Of a stretch of 64,000 nucleotides of DNA, positions 52,544 through 60,407 are shown one piece after another. The position numbers and the translations under genes are program-made. This stretch comes from UBA6168 sp964573725 (GTDB lineage: Bacteria > Bacteroidota > Bacteroidia > Chitinophagales > Saprospiraceae). The notes below the pieces were generated by a model. The model was not told the DNA's origin. It saw only the letters and a program-made list of their open reading frames with translations, and searched no databases. Each line of letters starts with the position of its first letter. The first letter of the stretch is position 1. The DNA lies in contig CAZNLJ010000017.1 of assembly GCA_964573725.1 (NCBI GenBank), positions 44,226 to 108,225 of the forward strand, written 5' to 3'.

Positions 52544-53578
52544 ATGATCAACAGGAGAGATTTCGTCAAAGTCAGCTCAATCGGTGCAGCCGGATGGCTC
52601 GCCGGCAGGTCCCCCCTCCCCGCCGCAGGATACCTGGTCTACGGCCAACAGGAGAAAAGATACCGCCTGGACCGCGATTGGGTCAAGGCTCGCCCCCAAG
52701 ACCTTCCGGTCAACGATTGTCACGAAATGGTGCAGGACGCCGACGGCCATATCGTCCTGCTGACCAACGAAACCCGCAACAACGTCATCTTCTTCGACAA
52801 ATCCGGCCGACTGTCGCATGCCTGGGGACATGAATTCCCCGGCGCACACGGACTGACCATCGCCGGACATGGCAAGGAGCAATTCCTCTTCCTTACCGAT
52901 ACGGAACGCAACCAGTTCTTCCAAACCACGCTCGACGGCCGTATCGTCAAGACCTGGGATTACCCCGCCGATGCACCCGGTTACGAATCGAAAAAACAGT
53001 TCGTCCCCACCGAAACCGCCGTCCTGCCCAATGGGGAATGCTATGTCGCTGACGGCTACGGTGCCCAATTCATCCTGCATTATGATGCACAAGGCCACCT
53101 GAAGAACGTCTTCGGCGGCCGTGGACCGGAACCTCGCCACCTCGACAATGCACACGGCATCTGTGTCGATACCCGACGGGATACGCCGGAACTCATCGTC
53201 ACCGACCGCACCCGCTGCTGCTTCAAACGCTTTTCCCTCGACGGCACCTTCCTCGGCACCATCGACCTGCCCGGTGCCTGCGTCTGCCGGCCGGTCATCC
53301 AGGGCGATTACCTGTATACCGCCGTCCTGCGCTCCCCGGACCTCGGCCATGACAACAGCGGATTCGTCCTTATCCTCAACAAGGACAACCAGGTCGTCTC
53401 CGCCATCTGCGGGACTCCCCCGACAACCGGTCCCGATGGCCGAACCGCTCCCTTCCGCCAGACCATCCCCCTCTTCCAACACCCCCATGATGTCATGGTC
53501 GATGAGGATGACAATCTCTACGTCTGCCAATGGAACTCCGGAAAGGTCTATCCTTTCCGATTCATACCGGAACCCTGA
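52544..53578 (+). CDS. Tat-exported NHL-repeat/six-bladed propeller protein
   Basis: This 344-residue protein starts with a twin-arginine signal (NRRDFVKVSSIGAAGWLAG) and continues with NHL-type propeller blades such as DCHEMVQDADGHIVLLTN, GLTIAGHGKEQFLFLTD, and ETAVLPNGECYVADGYG, each with the G-x-x-Y/F-V-x-D pattern. It should fold in the cytoplasm and cross by the Tat path into the periplasm. TatC is encoded near the right end of the window. The function is unknown; related propellers include amidating-lyase-like and sugar-lactonase-like proteins. The ATG at 52544 gives the signal. It lies 153 bases after the phosphorylase gene. Confidence 0.85.
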   Translation: MINRRDFVKVSSIGAAGWLAGRSPLPAAGYLVYGQQEKRYRLDRDWVKARPQDLPVNDCHEMVQDADGHIVLLTNETRNNVIFFDKSGRLSHAWGHEFPGAHGLTIAGHGKEQFLFLTDTERNQFFQTTLDGRIVKTWDYPADAPGYESKKQFVPTETAVLPNGECYVADGYGAQFILHYDAQGHLKNVFGGRGPEPRHLDNAHGICVDTRRDTPELIVTDRTRCCFKRFSLDGTFLGTIDLPGACVCRPVIQGDYLYTAVLRSPDLGHDNSGFVLILNKDNQVVSAICGTPPTTGPDGRTAPFRQTIPLFQHPHDVMVDEDDNLYVCQWNSGKVYPFRFIPEP

Positions 53579-53669
53579 ACCCGGCGGCCACCTCCGGTGC
53601 ACCCCCTTCCCCCATTCAAAAAAAATGAGAAAAAATCCGATGGCTTCCTTATTTCTATTTTAATTACCC

Positions 53670-53677
53670 TATCTTTG
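53670..53677 (+). promoter_or_regulatory. -7 element before rplY
   Basis: TATCTTTG is an exact TAnnTTTG in an AT-rich stretch after several T-rich bases near 53649-53664, which could supply a weak -33 element. Transcription would start near 53684, about 38 bases before the ATG at 53722. Confidence 0.65.
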
Positions 53678-53721
53678 CACGCCTTTTACAATTTTGCAGA
53701 ACCTTAACGACGATAAATACC

Positions 53722-54309
53722 ATGGTCACGGTTACGATCAACGGCTCCAAAAGAACGGAGATTAGCAAGCGCGAAGTGAAATCCGCCAGGAACGCAGGCC
53801 TCATCCCCTGTGTCCTGTACGGTGGCGACGGCGAAAATGTCCACTTCACGACGACACCCCACGATGTGCGGGACCTCGTCTATACGCCGGAATTCAAGAC
53901 CGCCACCATCTCCGTAGACGGAAAATCCTACACCTGCATCCTCAAGCAGATCCAGTTCAACCCCGTCAAGGATACCATCCAGCATATCGATTTCCTCGAG
54001 TTGGTTCCCGGTCGCAAGATCAAGGTCCAGGTACCCCTTGCCTTCGAAGGCACCTCCCCCGGCGTTCGGGCCGGTGGCAAGTTCGTCCAGAATATCCGCC
54101 TGATCTCCATCAAGACGACACCGGAGGACCTCGTCGACAAGCTGTCGGTCGACATCTCCAAGCTGAGACTCGGACAGTCCCTCCGGGTTCGGGACATCGC
54201 CGGTGTCCCCGGCGTGGAAATTACCAACCCGGCCGCCCTTCCCATCGCCACCATCATTATCCCGAGGGCCCTCAAAGGGGTCATCGTGGAGGAAGAGGAA
54301 ACAGCCTGA
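53722..54309 (+). CDS. rplY: 50S ribosomal protein L25/general stress protein Ctc
   Basis: This 195-residue ribosomal protein binds 5S rRNA. The N-terminal L25 domain (about 1-95) shows REVKSARNAGLIPCVLYGG and VKDTIQHIDFLEL; the C-terminal TL5/Ctc domain (about 100-190) shows VPLAFEGTSPGVRAGGKFVQ. This long form is the usual Bacteroidota type. A clear promoter lies upstream and a strong intrinsic terminator (54390-54435) downstream, so the gene is a single transcription unit. Confidence 0.95.
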   Translation: MVTVTINGSKRTEISKREVKSARNAGLIPCVLYGGDGENVHFTTTPHDVRDLVYTPEFKTATISVDGKSYTCILKQIQFNPVKDTIQHIDFLELVPGRKIKVQVPLAFEGTSPGVRAGGKFVQNIRLISIKTTPEDLVDKLSVDISKLRLGQSLRVRDIAGVPGVEITNPAALPIATIIIPRALKGVIVEEEETA

Positions 54310-54389
54310 TCCGCTCCGGTCCCTCCTTGTCGAACCGACAGGGCCATGCCGGAACCCTCGCATGTCCTCATAAAGGATTCATCTCCTTG

Positions 54390-54435
54390 CGCAGGAAACC
54401 CACTTGCAACGACATTGGTTTCCTGCGTTTTTTTT
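54390..54435 (+). terminator. Rho-independent terminator downstream of rplY
   Basis: The arms CGCAGGAAACC (54390-54400) and GGTTTCCTGCG (54417-54427) pair over 11 bases around a 16-base loop, followed by eight T. It lies 81 bases after the rplY stop. The rest of the gap up to 54605 shows no gene. Confidence 0.9.
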
Positions 54436-54605
54436 GGTGCCTGGGGCCCGGCCTTCATCCTCCTGCAAACGCCGCCCGCGCGGTTACACCCGCCATCCCG
54501 GACGGCACATGCCTGGGGCCACCCGGTCCTTCCGAGTCAAATCCGTTCCTTTCCGCCCCTTCCCGCCGATCGCTGAAACGTGAATGAACCAATCCCGTTC
54601 CCACC

Positions 54606-55376
54606 ATGACCTTACGCGTCTCCACCATCCAAGCCGACCTCCTGTGGGAGCAACCGGAAGCCAACCGGACCCTGTTCGACGGCCTGTTGCGGCCGCTGAC
54701 AGGCAACACGGACCTCATCCTGCTGCCGGAAATGTTCACCACCGGCTTCACCATGCGGGCGGCCGACCTGGCGGAACCCATGGACGGCCCGACCGTCCGC
54801 TGGATGCAACACAAAGCGGCCGAACTGGATGCCGCCGTCCTGGGCAGCTTCATCGCCGCAGTCGATGGGAAATACTACAACCGGCTGGCGGCCTGTTTCC
54901 CCGACCGGACCGTACAGACCTACGACAAAAGGCATCTCTTTGCCCTCGCCGGGGAACACGAAGTCTATACCCCCGGAGACAAGCGCCTCGTCTTCAGCTG
55001 GAAAGGTTGGAAAGTTTGTCCGCTCATCTGCTATGACCTCCGCTTTCCCACCTGGAGCAGGAACACGGAACCCTTCGACCTCCTCCTCTACCTGGCCAAC
55101 TGGCCCAGCCCACGGCGCCACCATTGGCAACAGCTCCTCGTGGCCCGGGCCATCGAGAACCAATGCTACACCATCGGCGTCAACCGATGCGGTACAGATG
55201 CCAACAGAAACGCTTATTCCGGGGACACCACCGTGGTGGACGGGACCGGCCAGCTCCTTTACCACGTTGCAAACCGCACGGCCGTCGATACCCATCCGCT
55301 CGACCTGGAACCGCTAAAGGACTACCGCCTTCGTTTCCCCTTCCTATCCGACCGCGACCGGTTCAATCTCCTCTGA
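54606..55376 (+). CDS. Nitrilase-superfamily amidohydrolase (omega-amidase YafV-like)
   Basis: This 256-residue enzyme has the nitrilase Glu-Lys-Cys triad: Glu42 in LILLPEMFTTGF, Lys108 in YDKRHLFALAGE, and Cys142 in CPLICYDLRFP. The sequence matches the omega-amidase/YafV subgroup, which hydrolyses 2-oxoglutaramate and 2-oxosuccinamate in a methionine-salvage-linked repair route. HHWQQLLVARAIENQCY is a subgroup marker. The length is normal. It starts 170 bases after the rplY terminator; I see no clear promoter. Confidence 0.9.
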   Translation: MTLRVSTIQADLLWEQPEANRTLFDGLLRPLTGNTDLILLPEMFTTGFTMRAADLAEPMDGPTVRWMQHKAAELDAAVLGSFIAAVDGKYYNRLAACFPDRTVQTYDKRHLFALAGEHEVYTPGDKRLVFSWKGWKVCPLICYDLRFPTWSRNTEPFDLLLYLANWPSPRRHHWQQLLVARAIENQCYTIGVNRCGTDANRNAYSGDTTVVDGTGQLLYHVANRTAVDTHPLDLEPLKDYRLRFPFLSDRDRFNLL

Positions 55377-55474
55377 GGGATATTTATCGCATCTTCCGCA
55401 CCTCAACCCTATAAGATAATTGATTGCAAAACATTGATTTTCTGTTGTTCCCAGGGATTGAACCTGCTGATGTG

Positions 55475-55568
55475 CCACGCCCCGACCGAAAGGGCGCGGA
55501 GCTGCACCCCGCGCCCGGGAAATTTTTCAGGGTGGCCGGCGGCGCTTGGGCGCACCGCCGGCCGCCCT
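55475..55568 (+). repeat. GC-rich double-hairpin repeat, copy 1
   Basis: This intergenic element has two hairpins. The first pairs GGGCGCGG (55492-55499) with CCGCGCCC (55509-55516). The second pairs most of 55530-55545 with 55550-55567 and has long GGCCGGC-type arms. An A/T-rich linker with AAATTTT joins them. Nearly the same sequence occurs at 63917-64000, with few differences in the shared 80 or so bases. It lies downstream of the nitrilase gene. It may be a mobile REP-like element or a structured RNA; no protein is encoded. Confidence 0.75.
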
Positions 55569-55912
55569 GTCCAAAAGGCGAGAAGCACAATAAAGAACCT
55601 TTGGTTATGCGTAGCTTACGTTCTTATTTAATCATGGGAACCTCGCCATCAAATATTCGATTTGGTTTTTGAGGTGCGAAGGATGAGATTTTTTCCTCGC
55701 TGTACAGTTTACAGGAAATTTGCCCTATTTTCGTCCAATTTTGTATCCAAATGCCAAATTTGACGTAAGGGAAAGGATAAAAAGCCCATCCGGCAATCGA
55801 CCGGAACTTCCTTCCGGTGAGAAACCTAATGCCGACACCTGAAACCATTTTTAAATTTTTTCTCTGTTATTTTTCAACCCCTTATCCGCTAAACGATATA
55901 CGCATTCCCTGC
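55569..55912. other. AT-rich intergenic region before the NlpC/P60 gene
   Basis: This stretch, from the end of the repeat to the peptidase ATG, has lower GC content than most of the window. No frame matches a family. It may hold the promoter for the peptidase, but I did not find an exact TAnnTTTG on the plus strand. Confidence 0.4.
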
Positions 55913-56455
55913 ATGAAAATATTGATTCCCTCCATCCTTTCTTACGGTCTGCTGCTGGGGCTTTGGCTTCCGGCCCAACCTTCGGCCGCACAATCGCCGG
56001 AAACCAACGGCCCCATTGCGGAAGCCCGGCATACGCTGAAACTGGTCAATGAAATTTTCGTCCGGCAGGATGTCACCACCCATGCCAAGGAGTACCTGGG
56101 ACTCAAATACCGGAAAGCGGGCAGCTCCCCCTCGACCGGCTTCGATTGCTCCGGTTTCGTGTGTTTCCTGCTCCGCGAATACGACTACGCACTCCCCCGG
56201 ACATCCGCCGGCCAGGAAAAGGAAGGCCGTGACATCACCCGGAAGGAAGCCCGGCCGGGTGACTTGGTCTTTTTCCGACATAGCAAGACCGGGCGTGTCT
56301 TCCATGTGGCCCTGGTGGTGGACAACCAGGACGGCGACCTGCATATCATCCACAGCACTTCCCGCGGAATCGTGATCGACCGGCTGCAGGATTCCGCCTA
56401 TTGGCGTTCCAAGGTCATCACCCTGCGCAACGTCATTTCAGACCGCAAGGCCTGA
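55913..56455 (+). CDS. NlpC/P60 family cysteine peptidase (C40), exported
   Basis: This 180-residue protein has a signal peptide (MKILIPSILSYGLLLGLWL then AQPSAAQ) and a C40 domain at about 55-170. The catalytic Cys79 lies in TGFDCSGFVCFLL, the His in GRVFHVALVVDN (131), and a third polar residue in LHIIHSTSRG. LPRTSAGQEKEGRDIT and ARPGDLVFF are also typical. It cleaves peptide cross-links of peptidoglycan, usually D-Glu/meso-DAP bonds. It has no wall-binding domain. It stands alone between two long intergenic regions. Confidence 0.92.
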   Translation: MKILIPSILSYGLLLGLWLPAQPSAAQSPETNGPIAEARHTLKLVNEIFVRQDVTTHAKEYLGLKYRKAGSSPSTGFDCSGFVCFLLREYDYALPRTSAGQEKEGRDITRKEARPGDLVFFRHSKTGRVFHVALVVDNQDGDLHIIHSTSRGIVIDRLQDSAYWRSKVITLRNVISDRKA

Positions 56456-56999
56456 AGCGCCTGGCCTGGCCGACATTCCTTTCCCCGGGAAGCTGTTTGC
56501 AGGCCGCAACCCGACCTGTGGTTACCAAATAAATCCAATCCGTCAAATCCGTCAATCCCTGCCGTCCACGTGCAACACCTCCGCCCTACGCGGGGGTGAT
56601 GAAAAAATTCATTACCTTCCATGCGGCCGAACCAGGCCTTTCCCGGCGATTAAGACTTCGATCACGACAAATTCCGCTCATGCACCGGGTTCTTTCCCAT
56701 TTGTGCCCGCAACTCCGGGCGTCGGGAAGAAAGGTCGAGGTAGCGCGACCAGGCATGGCCGTATCGACACGCCGGGACGGGGTGTGGAATCGGCCGGAAA
56801 CAGCGGCGACCCGCCCTGCGACAATTTGGTTTGCGTCCATGGTTCCGTTCCGGGTGAAAGGATTATCCCGTCCGCCGCTTCCCCTTCCCTGGATAGACCA
56901 TGTGCCGCGGTGAGGTCCCTAATTTTCGGCGTCGTATCCGGAGGCCAACCTGCCAAATGGTTTTTTCCTATTTTTACCCACTGAAAAAGCAGTATCGAC
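56456..56999. other. 544-base intergenic region upstream of pheT
   Basis: No gene is supported. Frames here are short and unlike known families. A TATTTTTA at 56969-56976, one mismatch from the -7 pattern, could be the pheT promoter core, with the start of transcription about 20 bases before the ATG. I looked for a Phe-rich leader peptide with a terminator and did not find one. Confidence 0.4.
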
Positions 57000-59465
57000 A
57001 TGACCATCTCAAGCAACTGGCTAAAAGACTACATCGACCTCGACCTGAGCCCCGCCGCCCTCTCCGACCTGCTCACCAGCCTCGGCCTGGAGGTTGAGGG
57101 CATGGAAGCGAAGGAAAGCGTGAAAGGTGGCCTGGAAGGTGTATTCGTGGGCTTCGTCCGGGAATGCCGGAAGCATCCCAATGCGGACAAGCTCAGCCTG
57201 ACCCTGGTCGATATCGGCACCGATGCGCCTTTGCAGATCGTTTGCGGCGCCCCCAATGTCGCTGCCGGGCAGAAAGTGCTGGTCGCCACCGTCGGGACCA
57301 CCCTGTATCCGGTCGACGGCTCCACCCTTACCCTGAAAAAGGGTAAAATCCGCGGGGAGGTATCGGAAGGGATGATCTGTGCGGAAGACGAGCTTGGCCT
57401 GGGGGAAGACCACAGCGGCATCCTGGTGCTGCCCGCGGAAACGCCGGTCGGTATGCCGGCCCGGGAATATTTCCGCCTCGAAAAAGACATCATTTACGAA
57501 ATAGGACTTACCCCCAACCGGTCGGACGCCACTTGCCACCTGGGTGTCGCGCGCGACCTGGCCGCCGCCCTGTCCGTCCAGTTCCACCGTCCGACACCGG
57601 TCCGCCTGCCTTCCGTCGACCGATTCCAGGCACTCCGACACAGCCTGCCCGTCGAGGTGAGGGTGGAGGACCCGGTCGCTTGCCCCCGCTACGCCGGCGT
57701 TTCCATCGAAGGCGTCCAGGTCGGCGATTCGCCGGATTGGCTCAAGCACAGGCTCCTCTCCATCGGCGTACGCCCCATCAACAACATCGTAGACGTCACC
57801 AATTTCATCCTCCACGAACTGGGACAACCCCTCCATGCCTTCGACCTGGACAAGGTCGCCGGTCGGCGTGTCGTTGTCAAGACCCTCCCGGCAGGCACCC
57901 CCTTCCGCACCCTGGATGGCCGGGAAAGAACCTTGTCGGACCAGGACCTCATGATTTGCGACGGGGATGGTCAAGGCATGTGTATCGCCGGGGTATTCGG
58001 AGGCGCCCACTCCGGCGTCACCGCACAAACGACCGATATCTTCCTCGAAAGCGCCCACTTCAACGCGGGTTCCGTCCGGCGGACGAGCACCCGGCACGAC
58101 TTGCGCACGGATGCCGCCCGGGTATTCGAAAAAGGCAGCGACCCCAATGCCTGTGACTACGCCCTGCGCCGGGCCGCCCTGCTGATCACCGATATCGCGG
58201 GCGGCACGATTGCCTCCGATGTCGTGGACATCTATCCCCGACCGATCCCGCCGGCCCGCATCACCCTGACCTACGCCTATGTCCGAAACCTCATCGGCGT
58301 CGATATCCCGACAAATCACATCCAGGATATCCTGCGTGCCCTGGAAATGACGATTGCGGACGACGACGGCTCCACCTTCACCGTCGTTGTACCCACCAAC
58401 AAATCGGATGTGACCAGGCCCGCCGATATCGTCGAGGAAATCCTGCGCGTCTATGGCCTGGACAACGTACCCGTATCCGGCCAGCTGCGCAGCAGCATGG
58501 TGCGCGGCACTTACCCGGGACAGGAACAACTCCGCCAGACGGCCGGCGGTTATCTCGCCGCCAACGGCTTCCACGAGATCATGTCCCTCTCCCTGTCGCA
58601 GTCCGTTTACTACCGCGAAATATGGCCGATGCCGGAAACAGCCCTGGTTTTCGTCCACAACACCTCCAACGTCCAGCTGGACATCATGCGGCCCCAGATG
58701 TTGTTCAGCGGACTGGAAGCCATCGCCAACAACCAGAACAGGCAACAAACGGACCTCAAGCTGTTCGAGTTCGGCAAGACCTACCACCCCGCTACCGATC
58801 CTGAGGCGAAAGGAACGGACCGCTTCCGGGAACCCGGCCACCTATCCCTCTTCCTTTGCGGCAAACGCTGGCCGGAAAGCTGGCGCCAACCGCAACGGCA
58901 GGAAGCCGATATCTTCACCCTCAAGTCATTCGTCGCGAATATCCTGTATCGCCTCGGGTACCATCCTTACCAGGAATCCCCCCGCCCGGAACATCCCGCC
59001 CTGGACAACGCCCTCATCTTCCACCGCGGCAACCAGGTCATGGCTACCCTGGGCCGGGTCAAACCCGCCATCTGCAAGGCCATGGGAATACGGACGGCCG
59101 TCCATTTTGCGGACATCGATTGGGACCAACTCTCCGCCGCCGCCGGAAAACAATCCGTCAGCCTGTCCGAACCCAACAAATTCCCCTCCATGCGCAGGGA
59201 CTTGGCGCTGGTCATCGGAAAATCCGTTACTTTTGCCGATATCGTGGCCATCGCCAAAAAAACGGAAAAGAAATTATTGAAAGATATAAATTTGTTCGAC
59301 GTATTCGAAGACGAATCCAAGCTGGGGGCAGGCAAGAAATCCTACGCCGTCAGTTTCCACTTCGAAGATCCTGCCCGTACCTTGCAGGACGAATCGGTGG
59401 ACAAGGTCATGAACGCCCTGATATCCGCCTTTGAGGATAAACTTCAGGCCGTCATCCGGCGTTAA
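57000..59465 (+). CDS. pheT: Phenylalanine--tRNA ligase beta subunit
   Basis: This 821-residue subunit has the full domain set. The tRNA-binding domain (about 40-155) includes VGFVRECRKHPNADKLSLT and LQIVCGAPNVAAGQKV. The B3/B4 editing domain (about 210-390) includes RPINNIVDVTNFILHELGQP. The B5 domain (about 405-480) comes next, then the catalytic-like core. The FDX-ACB domain comes last (about 725-821), including KFPSMRRDLALVIGKS. The enzyme charges tRNA-Phe together with PheS, which is not in the window. The length is typical for Bacteroidota. It is followed within 120 bases by a coiled-coil gene and zapA. Confidence 0.96.
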   Translation: MTISSNWLKDYIDLDLSPAALSDLLTSLGLEVEGMEAKESVKGGLEGVFVGFVRECRKHPNADKLSLTLVDIGTDAPLQIVCGAPNVAAGQKVLVATVGTTLYPVDGSTLTLKKGKIRGEVSEGMICAEDELGLGEDHSGILVLPAETPVGMPAREYFRLEKDIIYEIGLTPNRSDATCHLGVARDLAAALSVQFHRPTPVRLPSVDRFQALRHSLPVEVRVEDPVACPRYAGVSIEGVQVGDSPDWLKHRLLSIGVRPINNIVDVTNFILHELGQPLHAFDLDKVAGRRVVVKTLPAGTPFRTLDGRERTLSDQDLMICDGDGQGMCIAGVFGGAHSGVTAQTTDIFLESAHFNAGSVRRTSTRHDLRTDAARVFEKGSDPNACDYALRRAALLITDIAGGTIASDVVDIYPRPIPPARITLTYAYVRNLIGVDIPTNHIQDILRALEMTIADDDGSTFTVVVPTNKSDVTRPADIVEEILRVYGLDNVPVSGQLRSSMVRGTYPGQEQLRQTAGGYLAANGFHEIMSLSLSQSVYYREIWPMPETALVFVHNTSNVQLDIMRPQMLFSGLEAIANNQNRQQTDLKLFEFGKTYHPATDPEAKGTDRFREPGHLSLFLCGKRWPESWRQPQRQEADIFTLKSFVANILYRLGYHPYQESPRPEHPALDNALIFHRGNQVMATLGRVKPAICKAMGIRTAVHFADIDWDQLSAAAGKQSVSLSEPNKFPSMRRDLALVIGKSVTFADIVAIAKKTEKKLLKDINLFDVFEDESKLGAGKKSYAVSFHFEDPARTLQDESVDKVMNALISAFEDKLQAVIRR

Positions 59466-59585
59466 CAGGAAAAGCGGGACCAAGCCCGGGAACAACGGTT
59501 CCCATCCGGATGCCGATGCGGTCCTCGTCGCCGAAAAAACCCGCCGGCGAAGGTGCTGACCCGCCACCGAAACGGGTTCCTCGGT

Positions 59586-59891
59586 ATGAACGAACAATTG
59601 TTGCAAATAGAAAAGAAGGTTCGACAGTTGGTCGCCGCTTTGCAGGAACTGCAACAGACCCAACACCAACTGCAGCTGGAAAACAAGATATTGCGTGCCG
59701 AGCAAAAAGCCCTGCGGGGTGAAATCGGCGAATTGACACTAATTTTCTCAAACCTGCAAGGAGCCCTGGCTCTGCAAGGGAGAGATGGATCGGAAAGCGC
59801 CTCCGGTGTTTTCGAATTGCTGGACCAATTCCTGCCGGCACTCGAACAATGCATGCAACGGATTCAGGACGCGGCCCGGGACGATGTGTGA
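59586..59891 (+). CDS. Short coiled-coil protein between pheT and zapA
   Basis: This 101-residue protein consists mainly of one long heptad-patterned helix: LLQIEKKVRQLVAALQEL then TQHQLQLENKILRAEQKAL. A second helix near the end carries LLDQFLPALEQCMQRIQ. It has no signal peptide. A short coiled-coil protein just before zapA recurs in many Bacteroidota; a ZapB-like or division-associated partner role is inferred from shape and position, not from sequence identity. The ATG at 59586 is chosen because the heptads begin there. Confidence 0.72.
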   Translation: MNEQLLQIEKKVRQLVAALQELQQTQHQLQLENKILRAEQKALRGEIGELTLIFSNLQGALALQGRDGSESASGVFELLDQFLPALEQCMQRIQDAARDDV

Positions 59892-59970
59892 CATGGCCCA
59901 CGGAGCCATCGGCCGGTCATTCCCCGCAAGGGACGGACGGCTCTCGGGGCAAGCCTTGTATTTTCAGGAA

Positions 59971-60267
59971 ATGGAAGACACCGACAGTAAACAACTGACC
60001 GTTATCATTGCCGCCAGGCCATATCCTTTGAAAATAAAAGCAACCGACGAACTTGCTATCCGACGGATTGTCAAGGACATCAACGATAAGGTCAACCAGC
60101 TGCAACTGTCATATCCCGAAAAGGACAAACAGGATTGCCTGGCCCTGACGCTGCTGACCTTCGCCGTTGAATTGCACAGGGCTTCCCACACACCGCCATC
60201 CGGTGCCGCGGACATCGCCGCTTCCATCTCCCGCCTCCAGGCCGTGCTCTCATCCGTTCCGGACTGA
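59971..60267 (+). CDS. zapA: Cell division protein ZapA
   Basis: This 98-residue protein has the ZapA fold: an N-terminal strand region QLTVIIAARPYPLKIKATDE, then a long helix AIRRIVKDINDKVNQLQLSY and a second helix DCLALTLLTFAVELHRAS. ZapA binds FtsZ filaments and bundles them at midcell. The short N-terminus and Bacteroidota-type middle match the family. The gene follows the coiled-coil gene by 79 bases and precedes rny by 140 bases on the same strand. Confidence 0.88.
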   Translation: MEDTDSKQLTVIIAARPYPLKIKATDELAIRRIVKDINDKVNQLQLSYPEKDKQDCLALTLLTFAVELHRASHTPPSGAADIAASISRLQAVLSSVPD

Positions 60268-60407
60268 TCCGGCTCCTTGCGCACCACATTGCTCTGGTGC
60301 CGACGGTGCCACCCGAGCCCAGATGCCTGCCCACCACCACCGGATATGGCAGACATTGTCCTCGGAAGGCGCTTCGGAACCATTGATTGTACAACTTTTT
60401 AATTGTT

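Noticed and set aside
56545..56575. Short direct repeat with the unit TCCGTCAA
   Set aside because: Only two units are present and nothing around them suggests an attachment site or mobile element.
56456..56999. Phe-rich leader peptide with attenuator before pheT
   Set aside because: No short frame with clustered Phe codons followed by a terminator hairpin was seen.
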